A stretch of 17,279 bases of DNA from the NCBI GenBank assembly GCA_025997715.1, contig BNUY01000054.1, positions 1-17,279 on the forward strand, written 5' to 3'. The DNA is from Spirochaetia bacterium. GTDB taxonomy: Bacteria; Spirochaetota; Spirochaetia; Treponematales; Breznakiellaceae. The notes under the pieces were generated by a model, which did not search any database, was not told the DNA's origin, and worked only from the letters and a program-made list of their open reading frames with translations. Shown piece after piece: positions 7,152 through 15,832 of the stretch. Position numbers and translations under genes: made by a program. Every line of letters begins with the position of its first letter. The first letter of the stretch is position 1.

Positions 7152-8207
7152 ATGGATTCACCCTATACCCGCCGCCTGGAAAAAATAGAAGCGGTGTTGA
7201 ACGCCCAGCTGCCGGAAAACCCGGATCGTGCCTGGGTAACCGGCAATTTTCCCGCCTTGCCCGGCGCCGTTCCCCCGGAACTGGTAAAATCCCTCACCCT
7301 TCCCGGCTGGGACCTTATCGCCCGGGGGGGGAAGCGCTGGCGACCCCTGCTGGCCACCCTTGTCTGCGAGAGCCTTGGGGGGGGGGATGGGGCGCTGGCC
7401 CTGGTTCCCCTGGTGGAATTGCCCCACAACGCCAGCCTTATCCACGATGATATAGAAGATAACTCCGATGAACGCCGGGGAAAGCCCGCCGCCCATATCC
7501 TTTACGGAACCGATACGGCGATCAATGCCGGCAGTTTTCTGTACTTCCTGCCCCTCACCTGCATTGAAGCCTGGGATGCGCCGCTTGAGCTGAAAAACAG
7601 GGTGTACCGGTTGTGGGGGGAACATATGCGGCGGCTCCACCTGGGGCAGGCCATGGATATCAGTTGGCACCGGGACCAAGCTTCCCTGCCGAGCCTTGCG
7701 GAATACGACCTGATGTGCCGCCTGAAAACCGGGTGCCTGGCACGGTTTGCGGCGATCCTGGGGGTTTACGGAGCCGCCGCCGCCGGGGGGATTCAAGCCG
7801 GTGAGATTGAAACGTGGGTGGGAACGCTTGGGGATGCGGCGGAGAAACTGGGGGTGGCTTTCCAGATTCTGGATGATGTGAAAAACCTGACCACCGGCAA
7901 CCCCGGCAAGAAGCGGGGCGATGATATCGTGGAGGGGAAGAAGAGCCTCCCGGTGCTGCTCTACCTCCACGGGCTAGGCGGTGCGCGTGGGCTGAGGCCC
8001 CAGGACGCCGGGGAAATGGTACGCCGCTGTTTTCAAGCGGCCGCCGTTTCGGGGGTAAGCGCGCCGGAGGTGGAGGAACTTATTGCCTGCCTGGAGGCTT
8101 CCGGGGTTTTGGCGGAGGCCAGGAAACGGGGGCTTGCGCTTATCGGTGAAGCTAAGGGGGCATTTTCCGGGGATTTACTTAAAGGGCTGATCGATTCGAT
8201 TAGTTAA
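7152..8207 (+). CDS. Polyprenyl synthetase (trans-isoprenyl diphosphate synthase)
   Basis: This 351-residue class I isoprenyl diphosphate synthase condenses isopentenyl diphosphate with an allylic diphosphate in the cytoplasm. GGKRWRP (59-65) binds IPP. The first Asp-rich motif is D99-D100-x-x-D103 in HDDIEDNSDERRGKP, and the second is DDVKN (241-245), a DDxxN form. GQAMDISW (165-172) and KKRGDDIVEGKKSLP (253-267) match the family. The fifth residue before the first motif is Ala94, a small side chain compatible with C20 or longer products; exact chain length cannot be read from this. ATG 7152 has no convincing Shine-Dalgarno sequence. A G8 run at 7324-7331 encodes the conserved GGK, and a G10 run lies at 7377-7386. 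The stop is 9 bases before the DUF151 gene, so the two form an operon. It could feed the lipid carrier pathway that UppP also serves. Confidence 0.92.
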   Translation: MDSPYTRRLEKIEAVLNAQLPENPDRAWVTGNFPALPGAVPPELVKSLTLPGWDLIARGGKRWRPLLATLVCESLGGGDGALALVPLVELPHNASLIHDDIEDNSDERRGKPAAHILYGTDTAINAGSFLYFLPLTCIEAWDAPLELKNRVYRLWGEHMRRLHLGQAMDISWHRDQASLPSLAEYDLMCRLKTGCLARFAAILGVYGAAAAGGIQAGEIETWVGTLGDAAEKLGVAFQILDDVKNLTTGNPGKKRGDDIVEGKKSLPVLLYLHGLGGARGLRPQDAGEMVRRCFQAAAVSGVSAPEVEELIACLEASGVLAEARKRGLALIGEAKGAFSGDLLKGLIDSIS

Positions 8208-8216
8208 GGGGCAGGT

Positions 8217-8810
8217 ATGGGGAAGATGCTGGAGGCTGAGGTATGGACCATCGCCCGGTTGGAAGATGGAACCGCAGTGTTGCTGCGGCCTTTGGGCGCC
8301 GATAGTGCGGTGCCTGTCTTTATCGGCGAAACTGAAGCCCAGGCCATACTTCTCGGGATGGGGTCAGACCTGCGGCCTGACCTGCTGCTGGAGCTTATCA
8401 AAAAGGACTCCCTTGCGCTGTGGCGGGTTGAAGTTCACGATTTACGGGAGGGTATTTTTTACGCCCGCATCCTCCTTACGGGCAGAGAGTTTTCCGAAAA
8501 ACATCCTCTAACCCTGGATGCCCGGCCTTCCGAGGCCCTTGCCCTGGCGGTACGTTCCGGAGGCCCGATTTTTATTGCCCAAAGGGTGATGGACCAGGCG
8601 GGTTTGCCGGTGGATTTTTTTCTTGACGCTATTGGTAATGCCGGGGCAAATTCTGCCGATATTATGGTAGGAAGATCACAGGGCATTGAGCAGGAGGCGC
8701 TTCAATTGGAATTGGATCAGGCGGTGGCCGGTGAAAAGTATGAGCGGGCCGCAGAAATACGGGATGCTTTGGCTTTGCTGGATAAGGGTCGGGAAAATGG
8801 ACAAAAATAA
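8217..8810 (+). CDS. DUF151 (bifunctional nuclease) family protein with C-terminal UVR motif
   Basis: This 197-residue protein has a DUF151/BFN domain at about residues 5-137, with the family hallmarks GETEAQAIL, LELIKK, FYARILL and LDARPSEALALAVR. Some homologues have been reported to have RNase and DNase activity. A short helical UVR motif follows at about 160-193 (LDQAVAGEKYERAAEIRDAL), the UvrB/UvrC-type interaction helix pair. It is a cytoplasmic protein. ATG 8217 follows AAGGGGCAGG at a suitable distance. An in-frame ATG at 8226 also has a purine-rich stretch ahead and begins at MLEAEVW, where homologues often start. The gene is translated from the same message as the prenyl synthetase, nine bases downstream of its stop. 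Domain calls are firm; the physiological substrate is unknown. Confidence 0.9.
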   Translation: MGKMLEAEVWTIARLEDGTAVLLRPLGADSAVPVFIGETEAQAILLGMGSDLRPDLLLELIKKDSLALWRVEVHDLREGIFYARILLTGREFSEKHPLTLDARPSEALALAVRSGGPIFIAQRVMDQAGLPVDFFLDAIGNAGANSADIMVGRSQGIEQEALQLELDQAVAGEKYERAAEIRDALALLDKGRENGQK

Positions 8811-8833
8811 GTTCGTTTTTTTTATAAATGTAA

Positions 8834-8862
8834 TTGCCAGTTTAAACGTAATCATATAGAAT
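8834..8862 (+). promoter_or_regulatory. Promoter of the M23 peptidase gene, predicted leaderless
   Basis: TTGCCA (8834-8839) and TAGAAT (8857-8862) are 17 bases apart. Six bases after the -10 comes the second of two adjacent in-frame ATGs (8866 and 8869). The predicted +1 therefore falls on A8869, which would make Met2 the real start. No Shine-Dalgarno sequence is present. Confidence 0.5.
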
Positions 8863-8865
8863 ACC

Positions 8866-9834
8866 ATGATGCAAAAATTCATCCGATTGGTTATGGTCCT
8901 TTCGCTTGTTTATTTTTCCACCTTCCCCGGTTTTTTTGGGGGAGGACCCTTTAAGAACGCCGCTGCCCCTAAGATTCCCCCTGCTGAAACCGGTATGGGT
9001 ATGGCCTATGTCGAAAATGCCTCCCTAACCTTGCCTGAATCCGTGAACGTATTCCCCGATTCCGGTGCGGAAGCCGGTATAGCGGAACCGGAATTTTATT
9101 CCAAACCCCGGATGTTGCTTTCGTTTCCCTATAGGGTCCAGCCGGGGGATACCATCGGGGTTCTGGCGGAAACCTTCGGTCTTAACCAGGATACCCTGTT
9201 GTCCCTGAACGGTATCAAAAATTCCCGGCTGCTGCAAATAAATCAAGTGCTTCGTATTCCCAACCAGGACGGCATCCTCCATACGGTGAAAACGGGGGAT
9301 ACCCTCGCTTCCATCGCGGAAAAATATGAGACCAGCCCCGAAACTATCCTTACGGCGAATGAGCTTTTCTCGGAAACCGTAAACCCCAACACCCGCCTGT
9401 TTATTCCCGGCGCACGGCTTTCCCGGGCGGATCTCCAGGAAATCAACGGCGATCTCTTCCTCTGGCCGGTACGGGGTTACATTACCTCTCACTATGGCTA
9501 CCGGCCCAGTCCCTTTACCGGGCGCCGCCAGTTTCACACCGGCCTTGATATCGGCGCGGCCTATGGCGTCCCCATAAGAGCAGCTATGGCGGGCAGGGTT
9601 GCCGCCGTGGGGTATGATGATGTGACCGGTAATTACGTGGTTATCACCCACCACTCCGGGTACCGGACCCTGTATGGGCACATGAGCCGGCACCGGACCC
9701 AGACCGGCGCCTATGTCCGTGTGGGGGAAATTATCGGCGAGGTTGGTTCCACCGGGTTAAGCACGGGGCCCCATCTGCATTTTACGGTTTACAAGGACGG
9801 CCGTACGACGAATCCCCGAGCCCTCATAAAGTAG
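8866..9834 (+). CDS. LysM-containing M23 (LytM-type) peptidoglycan endopeptidase
   Basis: This 322-residue envelope protein should bind and cut, or activate cutting of, peptidoglycan peptide bridges. Residues 1-25 form a hydrophobic signal sequence or anchor. Two LysM modules lie at about 88-132 (YRVQPGDTIGVLAETF) and 138-182 (HTVKTGDTLASIAEKY). The M23 domain covers about 200-318. Zn ligands are H224 and D228 in HTGLDIG and H305 in GPHLHF. H272 (YGHMS) and H303 complete the site, so the enzyme looks catalytically intact. Two in-frame ATGs (8866, 8869) are possible; promoter spacing favours 8869. It is monocistronic by layout, 55 bases after the DUF151 gene and followed by a palindromic element. 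Family is certain; whether it is hydrolytic or a regulator of amidases is not. Confidence 0.94.
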   Translation: MMQKFIRLVMVLSLVYFSTFPGFFGGGPFKNAAAPKIPPAETGMGMAYVENASLTLPESVNVFPDSGAEAGIAEPEFYSKPRMLLSFPYRVQPGDTIGVLAETFGLNQDTLLSLNGIKNSRLLQINQVLRIPNQDGILHTVKTGDTLASIAEKYETSPETILTANELFSETVNPNTRLFIPGARLSRADLQEINGDLFLWPVRGYITSHYGYRPSPFTGRRQFHTGLDIGAAYGVPIRAAMAGRVAAVGYDDVTGNYVVITHHSGYRTLYGHMSRHRTQTGAYVRVGEIIGEVGSTGLSTGPHLHFTVYKDGRTTNPRALIK

Positions 9835-9849
9835 GGCGCTAATTTTACC

Positions 9850-9941
9850 TGAGCCAGTTCCAAAATAAGAATTTAACCACGAATAACACGAATCCGCACG
9901 AATAAGAATTGTTTTATTCGTGTTTTTCGGGAACTGACTCA
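9850..9941. repeat. Intergenic imperfect palindrome with CACGAAT heptamers
   Basis: The outer arms TGAGCCAGTTCC (9850-9861) and GGAACTGACTCA (9930-9941) match at 11 of 12 positions. Inside, three copies of ACGAAT occur about 10-14 bases apart on the left (9879-9902). CACGAATAA (9897-9905) pairs perfectly with TTATTCGTG (9914-9922), followed by a short T-run. It could act as a terminator for the peptidase gene. Similar CACGAAT/CACGGAT intergenic repeats are, to my recollection, scattered in many unrelated bacterial genomes. Mobility is not shown here. Confidence 0.6.
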
Positions 9942-9947
9942 CCTGTC

Positions 9948-9976
9948 TTATCTAAACCCGTAAAATAGCGTATATT
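9948..9976 (+). promoter_or_regulatory. Promoter of the Na/Pi cotransporter gene, near-leaderless
   Basis: TTATCT (9948-9953) and TATATT (9971-9976) are 17 bases apart, and seven bases separate the -10 from ATG 9984. Transcription would begin at or one base before the start codon. No Shine-Dalgarno sequence is visible. The promoter starts only seven bases after the palindromic element. Confidence 0.5.
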
Positions 9977-9983
9977 CTTCCCC

Positions 9984-11663
9984 ATGGCTACTATTATCGG
10001 TATGTTGTTCAAGATAATCGGCGGGCTCTGCCTCTTCCTCTACGGGATGAAGGTGATGAGCGACGGTATCCAGCAGAGCGCCGGGACAAGGATGCGGCAT
10101 GTTCTGGGCTTTATGACCGGGAACCGCCTCGCCGCGGTAATTACCGGCTGTGCGGTAACGGCCGTCATTCAGTCGTCATCGGCCGCTACGGTTATGGTGG
10201 TATCCTTTGTGAACGCCGGGCTTCTTACCCTGACCCAGGCCATCGGGGTGATCATGGGGGCCAATATCGGTACCACCATTACCGCCTGGGTAGTGTCCCT
10301 GGTGGGCTTTTCCCTGAAGATATCCTCCCTGGCCCTCCCCGCGGTGGGGATTGGCTTTGTGATGAGCGTGGCCAAATGGAAGCGGCAGGACCTGGGAGGG
10401 GTGCTTCTCGGCTTCGGCCTCCTCTTTTTGGGGCTGGACTTCCTCACGAAATCCATGCCGGACCTGAGCGCACATCCGCTGCTCCTCGACCGGATCGCCC
10501 AGGTCTCCCGCATGGGTTTCCTGACTACGCTGATAGGCGCCGGGATTGGCCTCGTGATGACCCTGGTCATCCATTCTTCAAGCGCCGCCACGGCGATTAT
10601 GCTTACCATGGCTCATGGCGGGCTCATTACCTACGAAATTGCCGCGGCGATGATCCTGGGGGCCAATATCGGCACTACTATTGACGCCGCCCTGGCAAGC
10701 ATAGGTACGAAGCCTGCGGCCCGGCAGGCGGCGCTGGTTCATGTGCTTTTCAATGTTATCGGTACGGCCTGGGCGCTCTGCCTATTCCGCCCTCTTTTGG
10801 CTCTGGTGGCGCTGGTAACTCCCGGCTCACCGGAGGGGAACATCACCAATCATTTGGCCATGTTTCATACGATGTTCAATATGATAAACACCCTTCTTTT
10901 TTTCCCCTTTGTTAAACCCTTTGCCGCCCTGGTTTCCTTCCTTATTAAGGACAAGGACGGTACGCCGGAGCCGCAGTCGGTCTATCGGCTGGAATACCAG
11001 CATTCGACCCGCAGCACCCCGGAACTGAACATCATCCGTGCGGAAAAGGAAATTCGGGACATGACGGCCCTGGCATCATCCATGTTTGCCCGGGTAAGCG
11101 AAGTTTTGTCCAGTTTCCGGGAGGATGGTGATAAGGCGGCCGCCGTGGATGCCCTGGTTACGGAGATGAGGGACAAGGAGGAATACGCCGACGAGATGCG
11201 GGTGGATCTGACCCGGTTCCTCATAGAATGTACCCGCCAGCAGTTGAGCCACCAGTCGGAAACCAAGGTGTACCAACTCCTGCGGATTATCTCCGACCTG
11301 GAGGACATGACCGATGACTGTTACAGCGTCAGTATGCTCCTGGACCGGAGCGTGAAGAAGAACCTGCTTTTTAAGAACAAAGAAATGGAAGCCCTGGCCC
11401 CCTATGTGGCTCAGGTGGAAGATTTCCTCAGCTTTGTGAAGGACCATGTGGGGCGCAGCATTACGGCGGAACAGGCGGCCTTTGCGGGGCGGCTGGAGGA
11501 TACCATCGACAAATCCCGGGACAAACTCCGGCGGCTGGGCCGCAAACGGATAGAGGCGGGGGAGGACGTCAAAACAGAATTACTGTTTATCGATGTGGTC
11601 CGGCGCATAGAAAAGGTGGGGGATTACTGCTACAACATCGCCGAAGCCTTGATGCGGAGCTAG
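9984..11663 (+). CDS. Na/Pi cotransporter family protein with C-terminal PhoU-like domain
   Basis: This 559-residue membrane protein is expected to move phosphate with sodium. Two Na_Pi_cotrans repeats are visible. The first has VIQSSSAATVMVV (61-73) and GANIGTTITAW (92-102). The second has VIHSSSAATAIML (195-207) and GANIGTTIDAA (226-236). The first repeat keeps the canonical QSSS; the second has HSSS. Around nine to ten hydrophobic segments extend to about 322. A PhoU-like helical domain occupies about 350-555, containing the LEDMTDDCYSVS and RRIEKVGDYCYNIAEAL helices. That domain is typical of the NptA/YjbB-type bacterial members and suggests regulation of flux. The gene ends in a TAG that overlaps the stop of the convergent VanZ gene. 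No phosphate regulon genes are adjacent. Confidence 0.93.
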   Translation: MATIIGMLFKIIGGLCLFLYGMKVMSDGIQQSAGTRMRHVLGFMTGNRLAAVITGCAVTAVIQSSSAATVMVVSFVNAGLLTLTQAIGVIMGANIGTTITAWVVSLVGFSLKISSLALPAVGIGFVMSVAKWKRQDLGGVLLGFGLLFLGLDFLTKSMPDLSAHPLLLDRIAQVSRMGFLTTLIGAGIGLVMTLVIHSSSAATAIMLTMAHGGLITYEIAAAMILGANIGTTIDAALASIGTKPAARQAALVHVLFNVIGTAWALCLFRPLLALVALVTPGSPEGNITNHLAMFHTMFNMINTLLFFPFVKPFAALVSFLIKDKDGTPEPQSVYRLEYQHSTRSTPELNIIRAEKEIRDMTALASSMFARVSEVLSSFREDGDKAAAVDALVTEMRDKEEYADEMRVDLTRFLIECTRQQLSHQSETKVYQLLRIISDLEDMTDDCYSVSMLLDRSVKKNLLFKNKEMEALAPYVAQVEDFLSFVKDHVGRSITAEQAAFAGRLEDTIDKSRDKLRRLGRKRIEAGEDVKTELLFIDVVRRIEKVGDYCYNIAEALMRS

Positions 11664-12058
11664 CGCACATCATTACGCCTCCTAACCACCCACCGCTCAA
11701 CCAGCAGCGCCGCTCCGCCCCCCAGACACGCCCCAATGGTATCCGCTAGCCAGTCCCACACATTGCAGTCCCGGAAGGGCACATAAAACTGATGTATCTC
11801 ATCAATCACCCCGTACAGGGAGCTGATAAGGACAATCAGCAGGAAGGTCCGCCGCCGGTGGAACCGTCGTTGGGTTGGGGAAAACCAGAATACAAAAGTA
11901 CCCGCAAGGGCCAGGTAGGCAATGAAGTGATGGAACTTATCAAAGCCCAGGATACCCTTTGGAAGGACGGGGAGGGTACTCTGGGAAGAAAGAATCCAGA
12001 TGGCTGCCACAACCAGAAGAGCGGGTATTTTGGGTACTATTTTAAGGATCTGGATCAT
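11660..12058 (-). CDS. VanZ-like family membrane protein
   Basis: This small protein (132 residues from ATG 12058) has about four hydrophobic segments and the VanZ hallmarks SSQSTLP, DKFHHFIAYLALAG and DEIHQFYVPFRDCNVWDWLADTIGA. VanZ relatives are integral membrane proteins of uncertain biochemical role; the founding member confers low-level teicoplanin resistance. I chose ATG 12058 over ATG 12085. The former begins at MIQILKIVPKIPALL like homologues, and the upstream ATG lies inside a good -10 box (TATGTT). There is no Shine-Dalgarno sequence. It is convergent with the Na/Pi gene and shares the CTAG at its stop. It is divergent from uppP, another gene of lipid-carrier/cell-wall metabolism, which may be meaningful. 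Confidence 0.88.
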   Translation of the reverse strand: MIQILKIVPKIPALLVVAAIWILSSQSTLPVLPKGILGFDKFHHFIAYLALAGTFVFWFSPTQRRFHRRRTFLLIVLISSLYGVIDEIHQFYVPFRDCNVWDWLADTIGACLGGGAALLVERWVVRRRNDVR

Positions 12059-12080
12059 ACTATAGAATTCAACTAAGAAT

Positions 12081-12109
12081 AACATACCACATCAAAGCTG
12101 AAATAACAA
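12081..12109 (-). promoter_or_regulatory. Probable promoter of the VanZ-like gene
   Basis: On the minus strand TTGTTA (12109-12104) and TATGTT (12086-12081) are 17 bases apart. Transcription would start near 12074, giving a 16-nt leader before ATG 12058. It points away from the uppP promoter, 21 bases away. Confidence 0.45.
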
Positions 12110-12130
12110 TCACCCGCCCGGGATTCCTGC

Positions 12131-12159
12131 TTGCACAGATCCGGCAATATTACTATGGT
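12131..12159 (+). promoter_or_regulatory. Candidate promoter of uppP, predicted leaderless
   Basis: TTGCAC (12131-12136) and TATGGT (12154-12159) are 17 bases apart, with six bases to ATG 12166. Alternative -10 readings overlap it (TACTAT at 12151-12156). No Shine-Dalgarno sequence precedes the gene. The hexamers are weaker than at the other sites. Confidence 0.4.
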
Positions 12160-12165
12160 AGATTG

Positions 12166-12969
12166 ATGAATATATTCGAAGCGATTATGCTGGGGGCAGT
12201 CCAGGGGCTTACGGAATTTCTTCCCGTAAGCAGTTCCGGCCACCTGGTCCTTTTGCAAAAGATTTTCGGCATCGCCGAGCCGGTGCTGCTTTTTGATACC
12301 ATGGTCCATGTGGGGACTTTAATCGCGGTTTTCATTGTCCTCCGGGCGGATATTCGGGCCATCCTGCGCCGGATTATCCAGCCCCTTACCGGCTACCTCA
12401 TTCTGGCGACCATTCCCACGGTTATCGTGGCCCTGATTTTTAAGGATATGATCGAAGAAGCCTTCCGGTCTGCGGCTTTTCTGGGGTACTCCTTCCTTTT
12501 TACCGCCCTGGCCCTCCTGGTATCGGAACAAATATCCCGGGGTTCGGAAAACACCAAGCCCCAGGCGGCCATGAACTGGTTTGACGCCCTGGTTATCGGC
12601 ATTTGTCAGGGGATTGCCATTATTCCCGGGGTTTCCCGGTCCGGACTGACCCTTTCGGGGGCACTTTCCCGCCGGTTGGACCGGGATTTTGCCGCCCGGT
12701 TTGTCTTCCTCCTGTCCATTCCCGCAATCCTGGGCGCATTGGTTCTCCAGTTGAAGGACATTGCCGGGGGCGAAGGAGTAAGCACCGCCGGCATCGGCCC
12801 GGCGCCTATTATTGCCGGTACCCTGACCGCCGCTTTGGTCGGCTTTTTTGCGATACAATTCATGCTGCGGATCGTCAAAACCCGGTCTCTCCGGGGTTTC
12901 GCCCTCTACGTGGCGATTTTGGGGGTCCTGGTCCTGGCGGATCAGCATTTCACCCATTTTTTTATGTAA
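12166..12969 (+). CDS. uppP: Undecaprenyl-diphosphatase (UppP/BacA)
   Basis: This 267-residue integral-membrane enzyme removes a phosphate from undecaprenyl diphosphate, regenerating the lipid carrier for peptidoglycan and surface glycans; overexpression gives bacitracin resistance. The catalytic (E/Q)xxxE motif is Q13xxxE17 in GAVQGLTEFLPVSSSGHL (10-27). The second signature is PGVSRSG (154-160) with R158. About seven to eight hydrophobic segments and the length match the family (E. coli 273). The start is ATG 12166. A TTG three bases earlier (12163) would add one residue and has no support. No ribosome-binding site is visible. It is divergent from the VanZ-like gene and upstream of grpE, which has its own promoter. 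The enzyme may act in the same pathway as the prenyl synthetase 4 kb upstream. Confidence 0.95.
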   Translation: MNIFEAIMLGAVQGLTEFLPVSSSGHLVLLQKIFGIAEPVLLFDTMVHVGTLIAVFIVLRADIRAILRRIIQPLTGYLILATIPTVIVALIFKDMIEEAFRSAAFLGYSFLFTALALLVSEQISRGSENTKPQAAMNWFDALVIGICQGIAIIPGVSRSGLTLSGALSRRLDRDFAARFVFLLSIPAILGALVLQLKDIAGGEGVSTAGIGPAPIIAGTLTAALVGFFAIQFMLRIVKTRSLRGFALYVAILGVLVLADQHFTHFFM

Positions 12970-12982
12970 AGAATTAATTTTC

Positions 12983-13011
12983 TTGACCTTTTTTCCTGGT
13001 ATAAGTATTTT
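12983..13011 (+). promoter_or_regulatory. Promoter of the grpE-dnaK(-dnaJ) operon
   Basis: TTGACC (12983-12988) and TATTTT (13006-13011) are 17 bases apart. The expected start near 13018 leaves a leader of about 47 nt. That leader holds a small hairpin, AGGGA (13037-13041) with TCCCT (13047-13051), ahead of the AGGA-type ribosome site of grpE. I see no CIRCE element (the HrcA operator) here. Confidence 0.5.
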
Positions 13012-13064
13012 TTTAAGGAGCCCCAAAAATATAAACAGGGAGCTTTTCCCTACAGGATTAATCA

Positions 13065-13682
13065 ATGAAGGATGAAGAAGAAGCCCAGCCGGAAGACGCT
13101 GTGTGTACCGAAGAAGAGACGGTAGCCCCGGAACAGAACGGAGCCGAATCCTCCGCAGAAGACCCGGTTACGGAAGCCGCACTTTCCCCGGAGGAGAAGA
13201 TCGCCGACCTGGAAGACAAGCTGCGGGAAGCCAAGGATCAATATCTCCGCAAGGCGGCGGACTTCGAGAATTTCCGTAAGCGGATGAACCAGGAAAAGCA
13301 GAGTGCCATCGACTTTGCCAACCAGAGCCTGCTCCTGGACCTTATCCTGATAATTGACGATTTCGATAGGGCTATCAAATCGGCGGAAAACATGGCGTCT
13401 ACGTCAAAGGAATTTGACAGCTTTTACGAGGGCATCACCCTGATCGAAAAGCGGCTTATCTCCCAGTTGGAAAACAAGTGGGGGCTTAAGCGCTTTGATT
13501 CCGCCGGGGAAAGCTTTGACCCGAACCGGCACGAGGCTATTATGATGGAGAAATCCCCGGAAATTACCGAGCCCGTGGTTCAGGAGGACTTCCAGAAGGG
13601 CTATACCCTGAAAGACCGGGTGGTACGCAGCGCAAAGGTGAAAGTTTTAATGCCCGAGGAAACACCTCGGCAGGAAAATTAA
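13065..13682 (+). CDS. grpE: Nucleotide exchange factor GrpE
   Basis: This 205-residue cochaperone releases ADP from DnaK. An acidic, disordered N-terminus (1-42) is followed by a long helix or coiled coil at about 43-95 (EEKIADLEDKLREAKDQYLRKAADFENFRKRM). The four-helix region follows, then the beta domain with FDPNRHEA around 149-156 and QEDFQKGYTLKDRVVRSAKVKV. The length is normal for the family. The ATG is preceded by AGGA (13053-13056) at about eight bases, a weak ribosome site. dnaK follows after 27 bases, so the genes are cotranscribed. The hrcA gene often found upstream of grpE is absent; uppP sits there instead. Confidence 0.96.
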   Translation: MKDEEEAQPEDAVCTEEETVAPEQNGAESSAEDPVTEAALSPEEKIADLEDKLREAKDQYLRKAADFENFRKRMNQEKQSAIDFANQSLLLDLILIIDDFDRAIKSAENMASTSKEFDSFYEGITLIEKRLISQLENKWGLKRFDSAGESFDPNRHEAIMMEKSPEITEPVVQEDFQKGYTLKDRVVRSAKVKVLMPEETPRQEN

Positions 13683-13709
13683 GTATATTAGTGTAAAGGA
13701 GTCGATATA

Positions 13710-15677
<1,968 letters not shown>

Positions 15678-15692
15678 AGTGAAGAGAGGAAA

Positions 15693-15796
15693 AACCGCAG
15701 AGAGCACAGAGGCTGTACAGAGAACACAGAGGAAGATTAAAACTTTATTTTCTCTCTGTGCCCTCTGTGTTCTTCCCTTTGCGTCCTTTGTGGTTA
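15693..15796. repeat. Intergenic imperfect palindrome with CACAGAG heptamers (dnaK-dnaJ gap)
   Basis: The left arm (about 15693-15734) carries four CAGAG copies spaced roughly 10-11 bases apart, starting AACCGCAGAG. The right arm (15751-15796) carries the complementary CTCTGTG twice, then a diverged continuation ending in TTTGTGGTTA. The inner arms pair as CTCTGTG-NN-CTCTGTG with two-base bulges, around a loop of about 16 nt that contains AAAACTTTATTTT. Similar CAGAG-type intergenic repeats occur, to my recollection, in many unrelated bacteria. In RNA it would form a long hairpin between dnaK and dnaJ and could lower dnaJ expression. Confidence 0.65.
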
Positions 15797-15819
15797 TCTT
15801 TTCTTCCTAATTCCTGAAT

Positions 15820-15825
15820 AAAGGG
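15820..15825 (+). promoter_or_regulatory. Ribosome binding site selecting the GTG start of dnaJ
   Basis: AAAGGG lies seven bases before GTG 15833. An out-of-frame ATG begins two bases earlier (15831) and opens only a 10-codon frame, so the Shine-Dalgarno sequence and family N-terminus both support the GTG. Confidence 0.7.
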
Positions 15826-15832
15826 TGAAAAT

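Noticed and set aside
9874..9922. Short spaced repeats considered as a CRISPR array
   Set aside because: The units are only 6-9 bases, the spacing is about 10-14 bases, and the layout is palindromic, so this is not a CRISPR.
12970..13064. CIRCE (HrcA) operator before grpE
   Set aside because: No TTAGCACTC-N9-GAGTGCTAA-like sequence is present; only a weak 5-bp hairpin is seen.
15678..15810. Open frame crossing the dnaK-dnaJ gap
   Set aside because: It runs out of frame through dnaK's tail and the palindromic repeat, giving a low-complexity peptide with no independent start signal.
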